Shown piece by piece: positions 53,001 to 62,500 of a DNA stretch of 64,000 bases. Both the position numbers and the translations under genes were made by a program. The notes beneath the pieces are model-generated. The model saw only the letters and a list, made by a program, of their open reading frames with translations, was not told where the DNA came from and ran no database searches. The stretch covers positions 4,034,001-4,098,000 of the forward strand of contig NC_092578.1 of NCBI RefSeq assembly GCF_037975245.1. The letters are read 5' to 3'. The stretch comes from Apostichopus japonicus (Eukaryota > Echinodermata > Holothuroidea > Aspidochirotida > Stichopodidae). Every line of letters begins with the position of its first letter. Positions within the stretch are counted from its first letter, which is position 1.

Positions 53001-55901
53001 ACAAAACAAATAGATTGCATACACGTCTAGCACAAGTATTTTTCATGAGAGTTACAGGGTGTCTTCAAGGGCCACAATACCTCCTTTGTAAGGACCTAGA
53101 TCTGCCCTTGTTCACCAATTCCTCACCTGTCTCCAGGAGATGCATCATGGCATCTCTGTATTGCAGAAACCTCATACCATACATCATCATTTGGAATCTG
53201 AAGGTATGTCCATCTTTAGCCAGAGGGTCAGCATAGAAACGATCCAATGAAATGTCACCTAGGAGATAAAGTCGTAGACAGTTCAAATCACTTAAACCCT
53301 GCAAAGTTTTTATTGTATTAAATAATATACTCAGTTGTTGTTTGAATGCAGGGTTTAGCCAAATTTGTCAAACTTTGAATATAGTGACAACTAAATAAAA
53401 GGTATCAAAAATATATACATTTATGAAACAAAAATCCCTTGTAAAAACAAGGAGGGATTTTATCTACAGTACCTAGTAAACATAAAATAAATATAAGTTG
53501 TGTATTGACAGAAGTGCTCAATACAATGCAGAAGGCTACAAAAAGGCAGAGTTTTAGAACTTTGTAGCAAAGAATCCTAACTTGGGAGGTCATGTGGTTG
53601 ATGCTGATCATCTGATGTAAAATGTGTTTCTAATATTTAAGGGCAATCCTGTTTTTTGAAAATTGTCTTCCAAAGTGCTAAAACAAACCCCAAATCAAGT
53701 AAAGTTTGTTAAAGTTGTTTTTGTTTTGAATGAAGTGAATACCCGTTGTGTTATCCCAGAGGGTTTTTAACGAGTATCCTACAGAAACAGAAACAAATTT
53801 ATCAGGCTTTACAATTTTATACAAAACTCTTCCCTGGCAGAAACCTTTATTCATGTGTTACATAAATAATAGTATGCACTTCCTAATTATTTGCTTTCTT
53901 ACGTTAACTTATCATTCAGAATATCTCATAGAAGTACAGATTATTATTAATTTATTATTATGTAAAAAAGATTTACCAGAAAATCTGGGATCACATTTCT
54001 GTCCAGGGCCAAGAGTTCTCTCATCTAAATAGTGTGCATGGCACTCTGGGAAATACTTCATGCCCATTTTATCTGCAAGATCATTAGCAATGGACGTCTT
54101 TCCAACAGCCAAGTTTCCATCAAGGACCACAATTTTGCTATTTGTATCAAACTTGTGCATGAACTTGTAACCGAATAAAAACGTCACAGGGGTCTCTGTC
54201 ATCTTTGTTCGGACATGGATCTGTAGAGGAAACGGGAAAATTATTACCCTAAGTGGATGTAAACAGCTATGGCTCAATGTTGTTTGGGATAAAGTCACAC
54301 CTTTAAAATTAGTATCTAAGCTTCGGCAGAAGTTACAGAACAGTCACTATGTCAGAAAAACCGTTGCAGATGTTGTACTGTAAACGCATGTACTGCAACA
54401 GGGAATATCTCGACAGGCAATTAGAGAAAATGGATACAACCTTCACTTACAAGATTATTTATAGTTGATTAGACACACACTTATCAACACTAATTTGCCA
54501 TAATGATTTGCATAAACACTAACATTGCACTAACACACAGGCAAGCAACAGTTTTGTGTCATATTGATATTTGTTCAAGAAAGTTTGGCATAGAGTTAGA
54601 CATGCATGCAGCTCCGAGACTAATAATCCCAATTCCTAAATGAGCACAAGTCTACCTAGGCCTAGACCTAATTAACAGCAACAATACTGGGTCATACTAA
54701 TTAGCGTGAACAGGACCATTTCACGACAACTCAAGACAACTCAACACAACAAGTTTAAAATACCATCAAATACAATGGTTGTAGTCAGAGTGTATCTGGA
54801 AACACGTTTAAAACTGACTGAAACCATCGTGCATACATATTTTTTCACAGGAAAAAAACATTTTTGTCGTAAAAATAGTCAACTTTCTCCGTCCGTAGAA
54901 TTGGTCGACTAGATGCTATTGCGCTTGCGCAATGACATTGGACCGAACCATTACACTACAGGTAAGTAATTTTTAAGTCGAGAATGGTGCCCACATGCTT
55001 GTGTCAAATTGTCAATGTAAGAAACTCTTCATATTATAGTTTTATTTACATATATTTCTTTGTTTCTTTCTTTTGTTCTTTAACTCTTTCTTCTGTCTCA
55101 ATTTTTTTTGTCCTTCTTTCCTTCTTTCTTTGCTCCTCTCTTTCTTTCTGTCTCTATTTCTTTCTTTATTTTTTGTACACAAAGGTAGTTCCAAATCCCT
55201 TACACAAATCCATCCATATCATAATGGTGCGGTCCAAAGTCATTGCGCAAGCGCAATAGCATCACGTCGTCCAATTCTATGGACGAAGAAAGTTGACTAT
55301 TTTTACGAAAAAGAATATTTTGCCCGTGAGAAATATATATGCACAATGGTTTGTCATTTTAAACATGTTTACAGATACACTCTGATTACAATCATTGTAT
55401 TTGATGGTATTTTAAACTTGTTGTCTTGAGTTGTCGTGAAATGGGCCTGTTGACGCTAATTAGTATTACCGACAATACTGTATGGGTACCTGGCTCTCAA
55501 GCATTGTACTATGCTGGAAAGCGATCTAGGCCTTGGTCATCTAGATGTAGAAGTTAGACTAGGGCATAGTACTAGGCCTAGGCTAACTATTTAACAATAG
55601 CCAAGGGTTAACCTGAAAGTTAGGTATAATTATGTTGCGTGTGCATGGCTCCTCTGTACTCATATTTTACAAATACAAGCAAGAACTTGGGTTCACTTAA
55701 GTTTGCCTTCAGTTATTGGCCTACAGTAAGTTATGTCTAGGCCATAGCCTAGCCAGACAATTTTTGAACGTTAGGCTATGAATATCATAGAACTAGCGAT
55801 GCACTAACCTGACTGTGCTCAACTAGTAGTTTGCTGCATTTTGTGAGACTCTTTCCACTGTGAAGAGCTCTTAGCACGTTCCGACAAGAAATCAAAGCCA
55901 T
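43956..55901 (-). CDS. NDUFA10: NADH dehydrogenase 1 alpha subcomplex subunit 10 (complex I, 42 kDa), 9 exons
   Basis: Nine exons with AG/GT borders join in frame to 1,092 bases, or 363 residues; the human protein has 355. The product is an accessory subunit of mitochondrial complex I with a deoxynucleoside-kinase fold. Seen: an arginine/lysine/serine-rich presequence without acidic residues in the first 26 positions, a Walker A loop [10 protein letters not shown] (about 65-74), an ERS motif (163-165) followed by DFVFLEA as in vertebrate NDUFA10, a VVYLDASPE strand, and a C-terminal extension with [14 protein letters not shown] and [11 protein letters not shown] matching the NDUFA10 tail. That tail separates it from true deoxynucleoside kinases such as TK2 and DGUOK. 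The Walker A is of the canonical GK(T/S) type, whereas the human copy reads TGKGK. Kinase activity should not be assumed. Confidence 0.93.
44886..44986 (+). mobile_element. SINE tail fragment
   Basis: AACCCTTTATATGGGAGCGC, then GCGCTATATAAATAACAG and ATTATTATTATTA, resembles the 3' end of the SINE at 30706. No tRNA head is found upstream. In NDUFA10 intron 8. Confidence 0.5.
45052..45160 (-). CDS. NDUFA10: NDUFA10 exon 8
   Basis: The exon lies between TCTCCACAG and AAGATA|GTAAGT, after a 5-kb intron that contains the transposon remnants. It encodes [19 protein letters not shown], matching SIPIFLPEVTIGAHQTD. Confidence 0.9.
45575..45598. repeat. Perfect 24-base palindrome
   Basis: The 24 bases are identical to their reverse complement, centred on CCAATTGG with TTAATTA-type arms. 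It lies in a region of repeated TTAATTA words in NDUFA10 intron 7. Confidence 0.9.
45855..46360. repeat. Diverged direct duplication of about 150 bp
   Basis: GAGCACTTTGTTCATTCAAAA and AGCCTGATGACT near 45910-45960 recur as GAGCATTTCGTTCATTCGGAA and CATCCTGATGACT near 46290-46340. Flanking CCTGAAAGAATGCTTACATCC also repeats. Possibly part of an old mobile element. In NDUFA10 intron 7. Confidence 0.5.
47098..47735 (-). mobile_element. BEL/Pao retrotransposon polymerase remnant
   Basis: Minus-strand frames encode [30 protein letters not shown] and [14 protein letters not shown], then after a frame change [15 protein letters not shown] and [10 protein letters not shown]. These are the reverse transcriptase end and the adjoining RNase H-like region of BEL/Pao elements. 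Stops and frameshifts break it, and no long terminal repeats or integrase are seen. It lies in NDUFA10 intron 7, in the same orientation as the gene. Confidence 0.85.
47735..49410 (-). pseudogene. Broken two-exon Cys/His-rich gene, transposon-associated type
   Basis: Exon 1 (49410-49068) starts [14 protein letters not shown] and includes [15 protein letters not shown] and [11 protein letters not shown]. It is interrupted by three in-frame stop codons and ends GCTGCAG|GTATGT. Exon 2 (from 47962, after CTCATATAG) has the matching phase and encodes an acidic segment and [10 protein letters not shown] with a Lys/Arg-rich continuation. Similar N-terminal Cys/His modules stand in front of many uncharacterised, transposon-related proteins of marine invertebrates; this is from memory and not checked. 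The intron is still present, so it is not a processed copy. It runs straight into the BEL/Pao remnant. Confidence 0.6.
50191..50276 (-). CDS. NDUFA10: NDUFA10 exon 7
   Basis: The exon lies between TTTTAACAG and CAGATT|GTGAGT. It encodes [14 protein letters not shown], matching VEDIEYLKFDKGPW. It leaves in phase 2. Confidence 0.9.
50962..51099 (-). CDS. NDUFA10: NDUFA10 exon 6
   Basis: Forty-six codons between CTGTCTTAG and GACAGG|GTAAGC. It encodes [17 protein letters not shown] and CEVLQYDW, equivalent to YLQDIENAYKKTFLPEM and CEVLQYSA. Confidence 0.93.
51489..51610 (-). CDS. NDUFA10: NDUFA10 exon 5
   Basis: The exon lies between TTGACAG and GGAAAG|GTAAGT. It encodes YDFYNEIKG and [21 protein letters not shown], matching the [20 protein letters not shown] strand and helix of NDUFA10. 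Confidence 0.93.
52051..52137 (-). CDS. NDUFA10: NDUFA10 exon 4 (ERS motif)
   Basis: The exon lies between TTCCTACAG and GGCTT|GTAAGT. It encodes [19 protein letters not shown], the lid-proximal ERS region conserved in the deoxynucleoside-kinase superfamily. Confidence 0.93.
52355..52670 (+). mobile_element. LINE 3' end fragment (CR1/jockey-like), internally deleted
   Basis: A short frame reads [17 protein letters not shown]-like [21 protein letters not shown] and then directly LDKHF. This is the extreme C-terminus of non-LTR reverse transcriptases with the normal 20 or so residues between RVVN and LDKHF missing. A T-rich stretch and ACTAAACTAAACTAAAC, a typical short 3' tail repeat, follow. 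It is antisense to NDUFA10, in intron 3. Confidence 0.72.
53127..53258 (-). CDS. NDUFA10: NDUFA10 exon 3
   Basis: The exon lies between ATCTCCTAG and GACAG|GTGAGG. It encodes [19 protein letters not shown] and [16 protein letters not shown], which align with LEKFYDDPRSNDGNSYRLQ and LLQYSDALEHLLTTG. Confidence 0.93.
53977..54220 (-). CDS. NDUFA10: NDUFA10 exon 2 (P-loop)
   Basis: The acceptor CTCTACAG leads to [12 protein letters not shown]. The exon holds the Walker A loop GNLAVGKT and [13 protein letters not shown] (compare KHFPEAGIHYPD in human). It ends TCTG|GTAAAT in phase 1. Confidence 0.92.
54691..55469. mobile_element. Fold-back element with 250-260-bp arms in NDUFA10 intron 1
   Basis: The left arm 54691-54952 and right arm 55222-55469 are inverted copies, sharing for example GCTATTGCGCTTGCGCAATG, AGTTGACTATTTTTACG and ACAACTCAAGACAAC with complements in the opposite order. 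A loop of about 270 bases, pyrimidine-rich with TTTC runs, separates them. In the primary transcript the arms could form a long hairpin. No protein is encoded. Confidence 0.8.
55809..55901 (-). CDS. NDUFA10: NDUFA10 exon 1 (start, mitochondrial presequence)
   Basis: ATG is at 55901-55899. The exon encodes 31 residues, [18 protein letters not shown] and so on, a plausible mitochondrial targeting peptide, and ends CACAGTCAG|GTTAGT in phase 0. Confidence 0.8.
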
Positions 55902-58268
55902 GATGAAATTTCAATGACTTGAATAAGTTTTTATTTCAAGTTCTGTACTTCTGTCGGCTCTCCTGCATTCTGTCAAGACTTGTGTTGCTGTTGAACGTCT
56001 ACATATCAAAACTTGACGAGCGCCATCGGATTTAAAAGTCACGCTAACACAGGACCCCTTTATTGCGGTCTACCTGATATAGTCGCAGTAGGAAAAGCTG
56101 TCCATCTAAGAAATAAAGTTTCTTGTGACCTCTTTGAAAACAACGTTAGGTCTCTACAACAGCTTCCTGATAAGTCGCTAAGCATTTGGTCACCCTTGGT
56201 CACAATGAAAAATCTTTGATCTCTTCTTGGAAAATCGTCATTCCTTTCAGAGGTAACACTGTACACAGGAACCCTGGTCGTTCGCAGTAAAAACAATCAA
56301 AAATTCCATACAGTAGTGTAAATGCTTACCTGTTTTCTTTAGGCAATTCTCGTGTGCCAGGATATCGTCACCCCTTTGTATTTGTATTGCTTTATCACAT
56401 GATTCACATCATTACTTATTTTCTGAGTTTGAGTTTTTCTGTTATTCCAATGTTGGAATTTATATCATCGGCTTTCCAGAGAGGATTGACAAATTCGCAG
56501 GTTTTCATTTGATTTAAAATTCCTTCTTATCACTTGTTCTGCTATATTTTCTGTGTTTTAACAAAATTTCTTTTGTAATTTCATGAATCCAATTAAATTA
56601 ATTAAATGACCAAATGTAGAGGCTTGCAAGATATGTACAAAGTGAGAGATAGAGATCTGCAGTCGGAAGAGACAATTAATTTTTATGTCGACTCATCTAT
56701 TTTATTTCTCTCATTTTTAATATAAATATTTTGTTATGAAACCACCGACACCGGTGTATAATTACAACCACTTTGTTTTCAAAAGGATACAAAGAATGGT
56801 CTAAAACTGAGAGGAAAAATATGGCAAGAAAAATATGACTTTCTATTGGAAGAAATAATGTGACCCATCCTACAAAAATGATATAATGTGCTATGTGCAA
56901 GGAGCTTACTTAACTGTAAACTATATAATTAAAATATATCTACCATGCAAAGAAATAAATATAGATATACAAAAAACCAAATATGAATAAGGAGTTGAAC
57001 TAATTACTGTTCAATGGCAAGTTAAGACATTCCACTTTTTCCAGCGCTCGCATAGTAAAGTAAACAATGTTCAGATAAATTTCAAACGGCAGATGATTTA
57101 AATACGAATTTATCTAAATATGAAGTTACTTAATGATCTCTAAACTCTTAACTTATTAAACAATCTTATGCATAAAAAATATGTTATCAGAATTATTGGA
57201 GAAAATATTCAACAGATTGAAGAAATTTCCTTTCTTCACTCTCTCCTTTACAAAATAAAGCTACATCCATTTCAAAACTGTTCGAACTTTGATATGCAGT
57301 CCTTCTAATTCTCCCATTTTTTAAACGCAATCTTTCTCACTTCCCCTGATTATATGTGCTACTCTCCGGATAGTTTTGATGTCTAACACTTTGCCCAACT
57401 TGCAATCAGAAAAGAGGCACACGTATGTGTTTTACCTGCATTGGGTGCCTGGGGAAAATGCACTTCGTATCGGGGGAACAGATTGTAAAATTTGCTCTAT
57501 AATTATATTTAGGTAGCCTATATGAATGAAAAGTTAATGTTTATTACCAACCACCCACCCCCTACCCACCCCCCTCCCCCCTAATTTCCCTATCTTTCAG
57601 GATGAAAATTTGTAAAACACCCTTGTAAAAGACTGGTTCAGGTCTATATAATTCACTTATTATGAGCTTATACACTCTGATAATTAAGTACTTTATGCCA
57701 TGTTGCTCAAGCTTCATGTTTCTGATCTTAAAATAGACAAAAGCAATACTTTGGGTTGTATATTTGAAATGAACTGATGGTTCAATTACAGTATGTCACT
57801 GTGCCCCCCTTCCCCTCCCCCTGTTTGCACCTTTCAATTTCCTCACGTATATTATGCAATGAGAATTACATTATTTTTTCTGTCAAATAGTTTAGCGGGC
57901 CCCTTAATTGATGCTGGGTCCAGTGCTGTAAGCCTGCCTCACCTCCCTCTCATTGGCCTATACAAGACTCAATCACAAAGTGCACTCAATTGAGTTCCAC
58001 TGTTATTTCACCCAGTAAACTGAAATCTGATACTCTGATATCACAGTACACTGAAATCTGCAAACTTTAATGCCAAACATACTGCCTTATGCTGTCATTT
58101 CACAATTTACTGAAAGTCATTAATATACTTTCATTTGATTAAAGTCTGTTACACTGCCATTTCAAAGCATACTGAATTCTGTCAATATGCTTTAATTTCA
58201 CTGTAGTCTTTTACACTCATCATTTCAAAGCATACCGAACTTTTGTTTACGCTTTCATTTCAGTTCAC
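55902..58268. other. NDUFA10 upstream region and zinc-finger 3' region
   Basis: Both neighbours are on the minus strand, so this interval holds the NDUFA10 promoter at its left and the zinc-finger 3' untranslated region at its right. Small frames near 56013-56296 lack support. Near 57990-58240 an imperfect repeat of CATTTCA-AGTATACTGAA-TCTG recurs about five times. Confidence 0.6.
57540..57545 (-). promoter_or_regulatory. Candidate polyadenylation signal for the zinc-finger gene
   Basis: AATAAA on the minus strand about 720 bases after the zinc-finger stop codon. Another minus-strand AATAAA lies near 56700. Which is used cannot be decided. Confidence 0.3.
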
Positions 58269-59575
58269 TCAAGTCTGTTCTGTTGCTGTCTCATTTTCGT
58301 AAACTGTGACTTTCTCTTCGTCTGCCGCTAGCAGTTCCTTGTGCAAACGCCGCATGTGGTTTCTTCGACTGGTGCAGAATGCAAACCACTCTTCGCAGTA
58401 GAGACACTTGTACGGTTTCTCGCCGGTGTGAATCCGCTCGTGTTTGACTAACTGCATTTTGTCCCGAAAGGCCTTTCCACAGAATGAACACATGAAGGGC
58501 CTCTCACCCGTGTGCTTCAGCTCGTGGTTCCGGCACTGTTTGATATCCCGGAACAGCTCGCCGCAATGCTTGCACTTGTAAGGCTTCTCGCCGGTATGGA
58601 GCCGTAAATGTCGTTTCAGGGAGGAGTTGTGTCTGAAAGGTCGATTGCAGTACTGGCATTTGTGCGGCACTTCTCCCGTGTGGAGGAGGTGGTGGGTTCT
58701 ACGGGCTGATATACTACCCAGCTTGAGATCGCAGTATGCGCACTGATACGGCTTTTCTCCCGTGTGGCACCGCTCGTGTACGTCCCTCGAAGGCTTTGTC
58801 TTGAAACGCTTCTCGCAGTATCGGCACTGGAATTCCCGGGCTGCCGAATGAGTTTGTTCGTGTTTCTTCGCGCTGACTAAGGTCTTGAAAGCCTTATCGC
58901 AAAACTGACATTGGAAAGGAGTGCCCTCGGTGTGGATGAGTTCGTGCTTGTTGACGTCGGTCGTGGTTCTGAAGGTCTTTCCGCATTTTGTGCACATGAA
59001 TGGTCTGTCCGAACCGTGGGTGTCTAAATGTGCTTTGTAAACCTTGAACTTGGCGTACTGTTTGCCGCAGAATTTGCAGAGGTAGGGTTTCAATAGGCCG
59101 CAGGTTATTTCATGATCTCTCAGAGCTGCAGTGAAAGAGAACAGCTTATCGCAGTGCTGACATTTGTATGGCTTCCTAGAATGCAACAGCTCGTGGTCTG
59201 TGCACTCTGGTTTACTTGCGAACTTCATGTCGCAATGCTGACAGCCAAACGCCAAATCTTTCGTGTGTGTGTATTCGTGGTCAGTCCGCCTCGAGTTCCT
59301 ATCGAAACACTCGTCACAGTATCTACAACGATAAGGCCTCTCACCCGTGTGGCCCACCTCGTGCACCATGTAATGTTCGGCATTTGGGAATCTTTGCTCG
59401 CAGAAGCGGCATTTGATGGACCATTCGTCCATGTGCTTCCGTTCGTGTACCTTGCGATTTCCTTCGGCGTAGAGCACCTTATCGCAGAAGTGGCACGGGT
59501 ACAGCGTCCTGGCGGGTCTGATGGTCTGCAGTGTACTACTGTTGCCCGAAACGTTCTTCTGCTCATCTTGCTCGG
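58269..59575 (-). CDS. Zinc-finger gene last exon with 14 fingers and stop
   Basis: The acceptor TGATCGCAG leads to AEQDEQKN and 435 codons ending in TGA. Fourteen tandem C2H2 fingers run almost without interruption. Finger 5 ends in His-x3-Cys (CCHC type) and finger 14 in His-x4-His. Linkers of the TGEKPY/TGERPY type recur. The reading frame stays open upstream of the acceptor, but the polypyrimidine tract and phase favour splicing there. Confidence 0.9.
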
Positions 59576-62500
59576 CTGCGATCAGAAACAGAAACAAAGA
59601 CGTGAAAAGGAAGCAGAACACAACAGGGATGATGAAGAAGAGATAATTGCTCGATTGAGCAGACACTTGCTTGTGTAGATGTCAGATACGGCAAGCTGTG
59701 TTATCACTCATATGACTCATGAGTTTTCCCCCATAGTTATCACAATGCCTAGCTCCCCATAAAGTTATTCCGTCAGAGAGTCATTACAGTGACGACTTTT
59801 GCCCCATACAGTTATTACAGTGCCTTGTTTCCCCCATACAGTTAATACAGTGCCTAGTTTCCCCCATACAGTTGTTACAGTGCTGAGTTTCTCCCATACA
59901 GTTGTTATAGTGAATAGTTTCCCTCATACAATTATTACAGTGCCTCGTTTCCACAATACAGTTATTACAGTGCCTAGTTTCCCCCATAGAGTTATTACAG
60001 TGCCTAGTTTTCCCCATAGAGTTATTACAGTGCCCATTCTTTCCCATATTATATGTTGCTATGTCGGATGTGTTGTGTCTAACCGTAATAGTAATTACCG
60101 AATTTGCCATCAGGGTTATAGTCAGTAACAGTGACTCCATAGTTTTCCCTTTTGGGAAACCTAAAGATAAGTCTAATTAAAGACTCAATTGAAAGATATG
60201 GAAGCTTTGTCAAGTTCATTGTTTTCATATTTCTCATATCTTATGAGCCTCTTCAAGGAAAATTAAATCTTTACAATAATCCCTCACCTGTACTTATCAC
60301 ATCGGCAGATGGATCACTCTCATTTGTCCCTTCCTCTTCTGGACAAAATTCATCACTGCTACGCTCCGGCTGGTACAGAGCTTCCCCATTGCCTGCCATC
60401 CTCGACCACTCCTCCCGATGCTGTTTCATGTGAGCACCGTAATCCTGAGATCTTGAGAAAACTTGCGAACAGTATTCGCAGTGGTACCTCTTCTCCGCCG
60501 AGTGGAATTTCTCCTCGTGCTTGTGGCGCCAAGAGGAGGTAGTGAAACGATCCCCACAGAAGGAACACGGGTAGGGCTTTTCACCCGTGTGGACCCTCTC
60601 GTGCGACCGTCGGTGCGATGACTGGAAAAATTTCTTATCGCAGAAGGAGCAAGTGAAGGGTTTCTCCCCAGTATGGATTCTCTCGTGAGTTTTAAGCATC
60701 GAAGTATCTGAGAATGCTTTCGGGCAGTAACTACATTTGTGAGGCTTTTCACCGGTGTGAATCCGTTCGTGATACTTTCTGCTTGTTTTGGACGATAGTT
60801 GTTTACCGCAATATCGGCAGCACAGAGAATCGATATCCAGTTTGGCGGTCGCCTCTTGAACGAGCCTCTCTTCGGATAATCCTGTTCCTTCCTCTGTGGC
60901 TTCTTTATCTGGATCAAGCTCATCCCCTTCTTGCAAGGGGACAGCTCTACTCCACGACGATGAATCAGACGTCCTGTTCGGAGAGCACTCGTCTTCCGGA
61001 ACACCGATGTTCTTAACGATTGCCTCGGCAGGAGATCGCATCTGATAAGTGTCGTCACTCTCAGTGGGTTTCACGTTTAGGCAAGCATCTGAGAGATGGA
61101 ACGAAAATCAAAAGATTGGGAAATTGTCAAAATTCTTGCACGATTCCAAATTTCCACGTATGAGTTTAAGGTTTCCAGGCATCACAGACAAATACAGAGT
61201 AACAAGAAACAAAGCTCTAGCTATATTGTTACCCAACACACAGTCATTTTCTATAATTTAGGGCAGTTTATGGCAATTAACATCTCATCGGGGCTTGCTG
61301 CTGAAATATAACTATAGAGTCATTAAGAATGACATTTAATCTTTACAACCATTTGCAATTTTTGAAACATTAAAGAAAAACATCATTTTGTCACACAAAT
61401 TATATTAAACATAGCTTTTAAAGATATAGTTAAAGCATTGTACCTCATAAATATAATAAAAACTACAAATGCAACCAATTGGAGTGTTGTTCCCCTGTTA
61501 AATGAGAACAGCATTTTGCAAATTGACAGTACAAAGTGGTAGTTTTATGAAAAAATGATTTTGATATGCTCCTTACCACCTTGAGATACCCCTGGCAGTC
61601 TTTCATCATGTTCCTTGTGATTTGATACTCTGTATCCACTGGTAACGGGTGACTCTTTCCTCTTGGCACCATCTCCAGAAATGCTGCTTCCAGTCTCCTC
61701 CTTCTCCTGAAGATGCCCTTCCACGCGTACAGAAAAGCCAAGATCCACTGGTTCGTCCGTTAACGTCATTTTCCTTGACTCGCACCGGTCGATGAAATGA
61801 TGAATTTGCTCGTGCTCCCCACGGACGTGCGGACTATGGAATTGTTTGTGACACACTCGGCATTGAAGTCGATGGTCAGTGTACGAGTGCCACTTCAGCG
61901 TCGATTCGGTCACAAACGATTTTGAGCAATACAGGCATCTATACGGCAACACATGCCTATGAGTATATTCATGAGTCGCTAGGCGACTGTGAGACGAGAA
62001 TTCTTTACCACAGAACTTGCAGGAGTTCGTAACTGGTGCATTTTTCGCTGCAGATGAGCTCGACGAAGCGACTTCCTTTGTTTCATCTCCTGATACTTTG
62101 CTGCTGACAGTACTTCTCTCTTCTAAGATATTTCTCAATATCAAGTTTTCGTCGTCTTCAGATGGCTCTTTAGTTGCTTTCCTAACCTCAACATTCGCCT
62201 CCCTCAGAGCGATACTTTCCTCGCCTCTCAAGTTGCAAGGTAAATGCTTCTTTTCGTGTACCTTCTGAAGTCTGACATTTTTGAAGATTTTATGGCAAAA
62301 TTGGCATCTTATTGTTTTCTGATCAGAGTGACTGCTTTCTTCATGTTCCTTCCTGTCCCTACCATTCTCAAAGATGTTGTCACAGAAGCGACATTGGTAT
62401 GGTCCCCGATGGGGATGGGTTTTCTCGTGCTGCTCACAACTGGAAGCACTCGCGAAACGTTTATCACATGTCCCGCAAGAGAATTGCTTCTTGACAATGT

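Noticed and set aside
59112-59678. 188-residue plus-strand frame
   Set aside because: It is the antisense shadow of the zinc-finger exon, where the repeated finger codons keep the other strand open.
59784-60140. Long frames on both strands with HCNNCMGETR or TVITVPSFPH repeats
   Set aside because: These are products of a 30-bp tandem repeat whose unit is a multiple of three.
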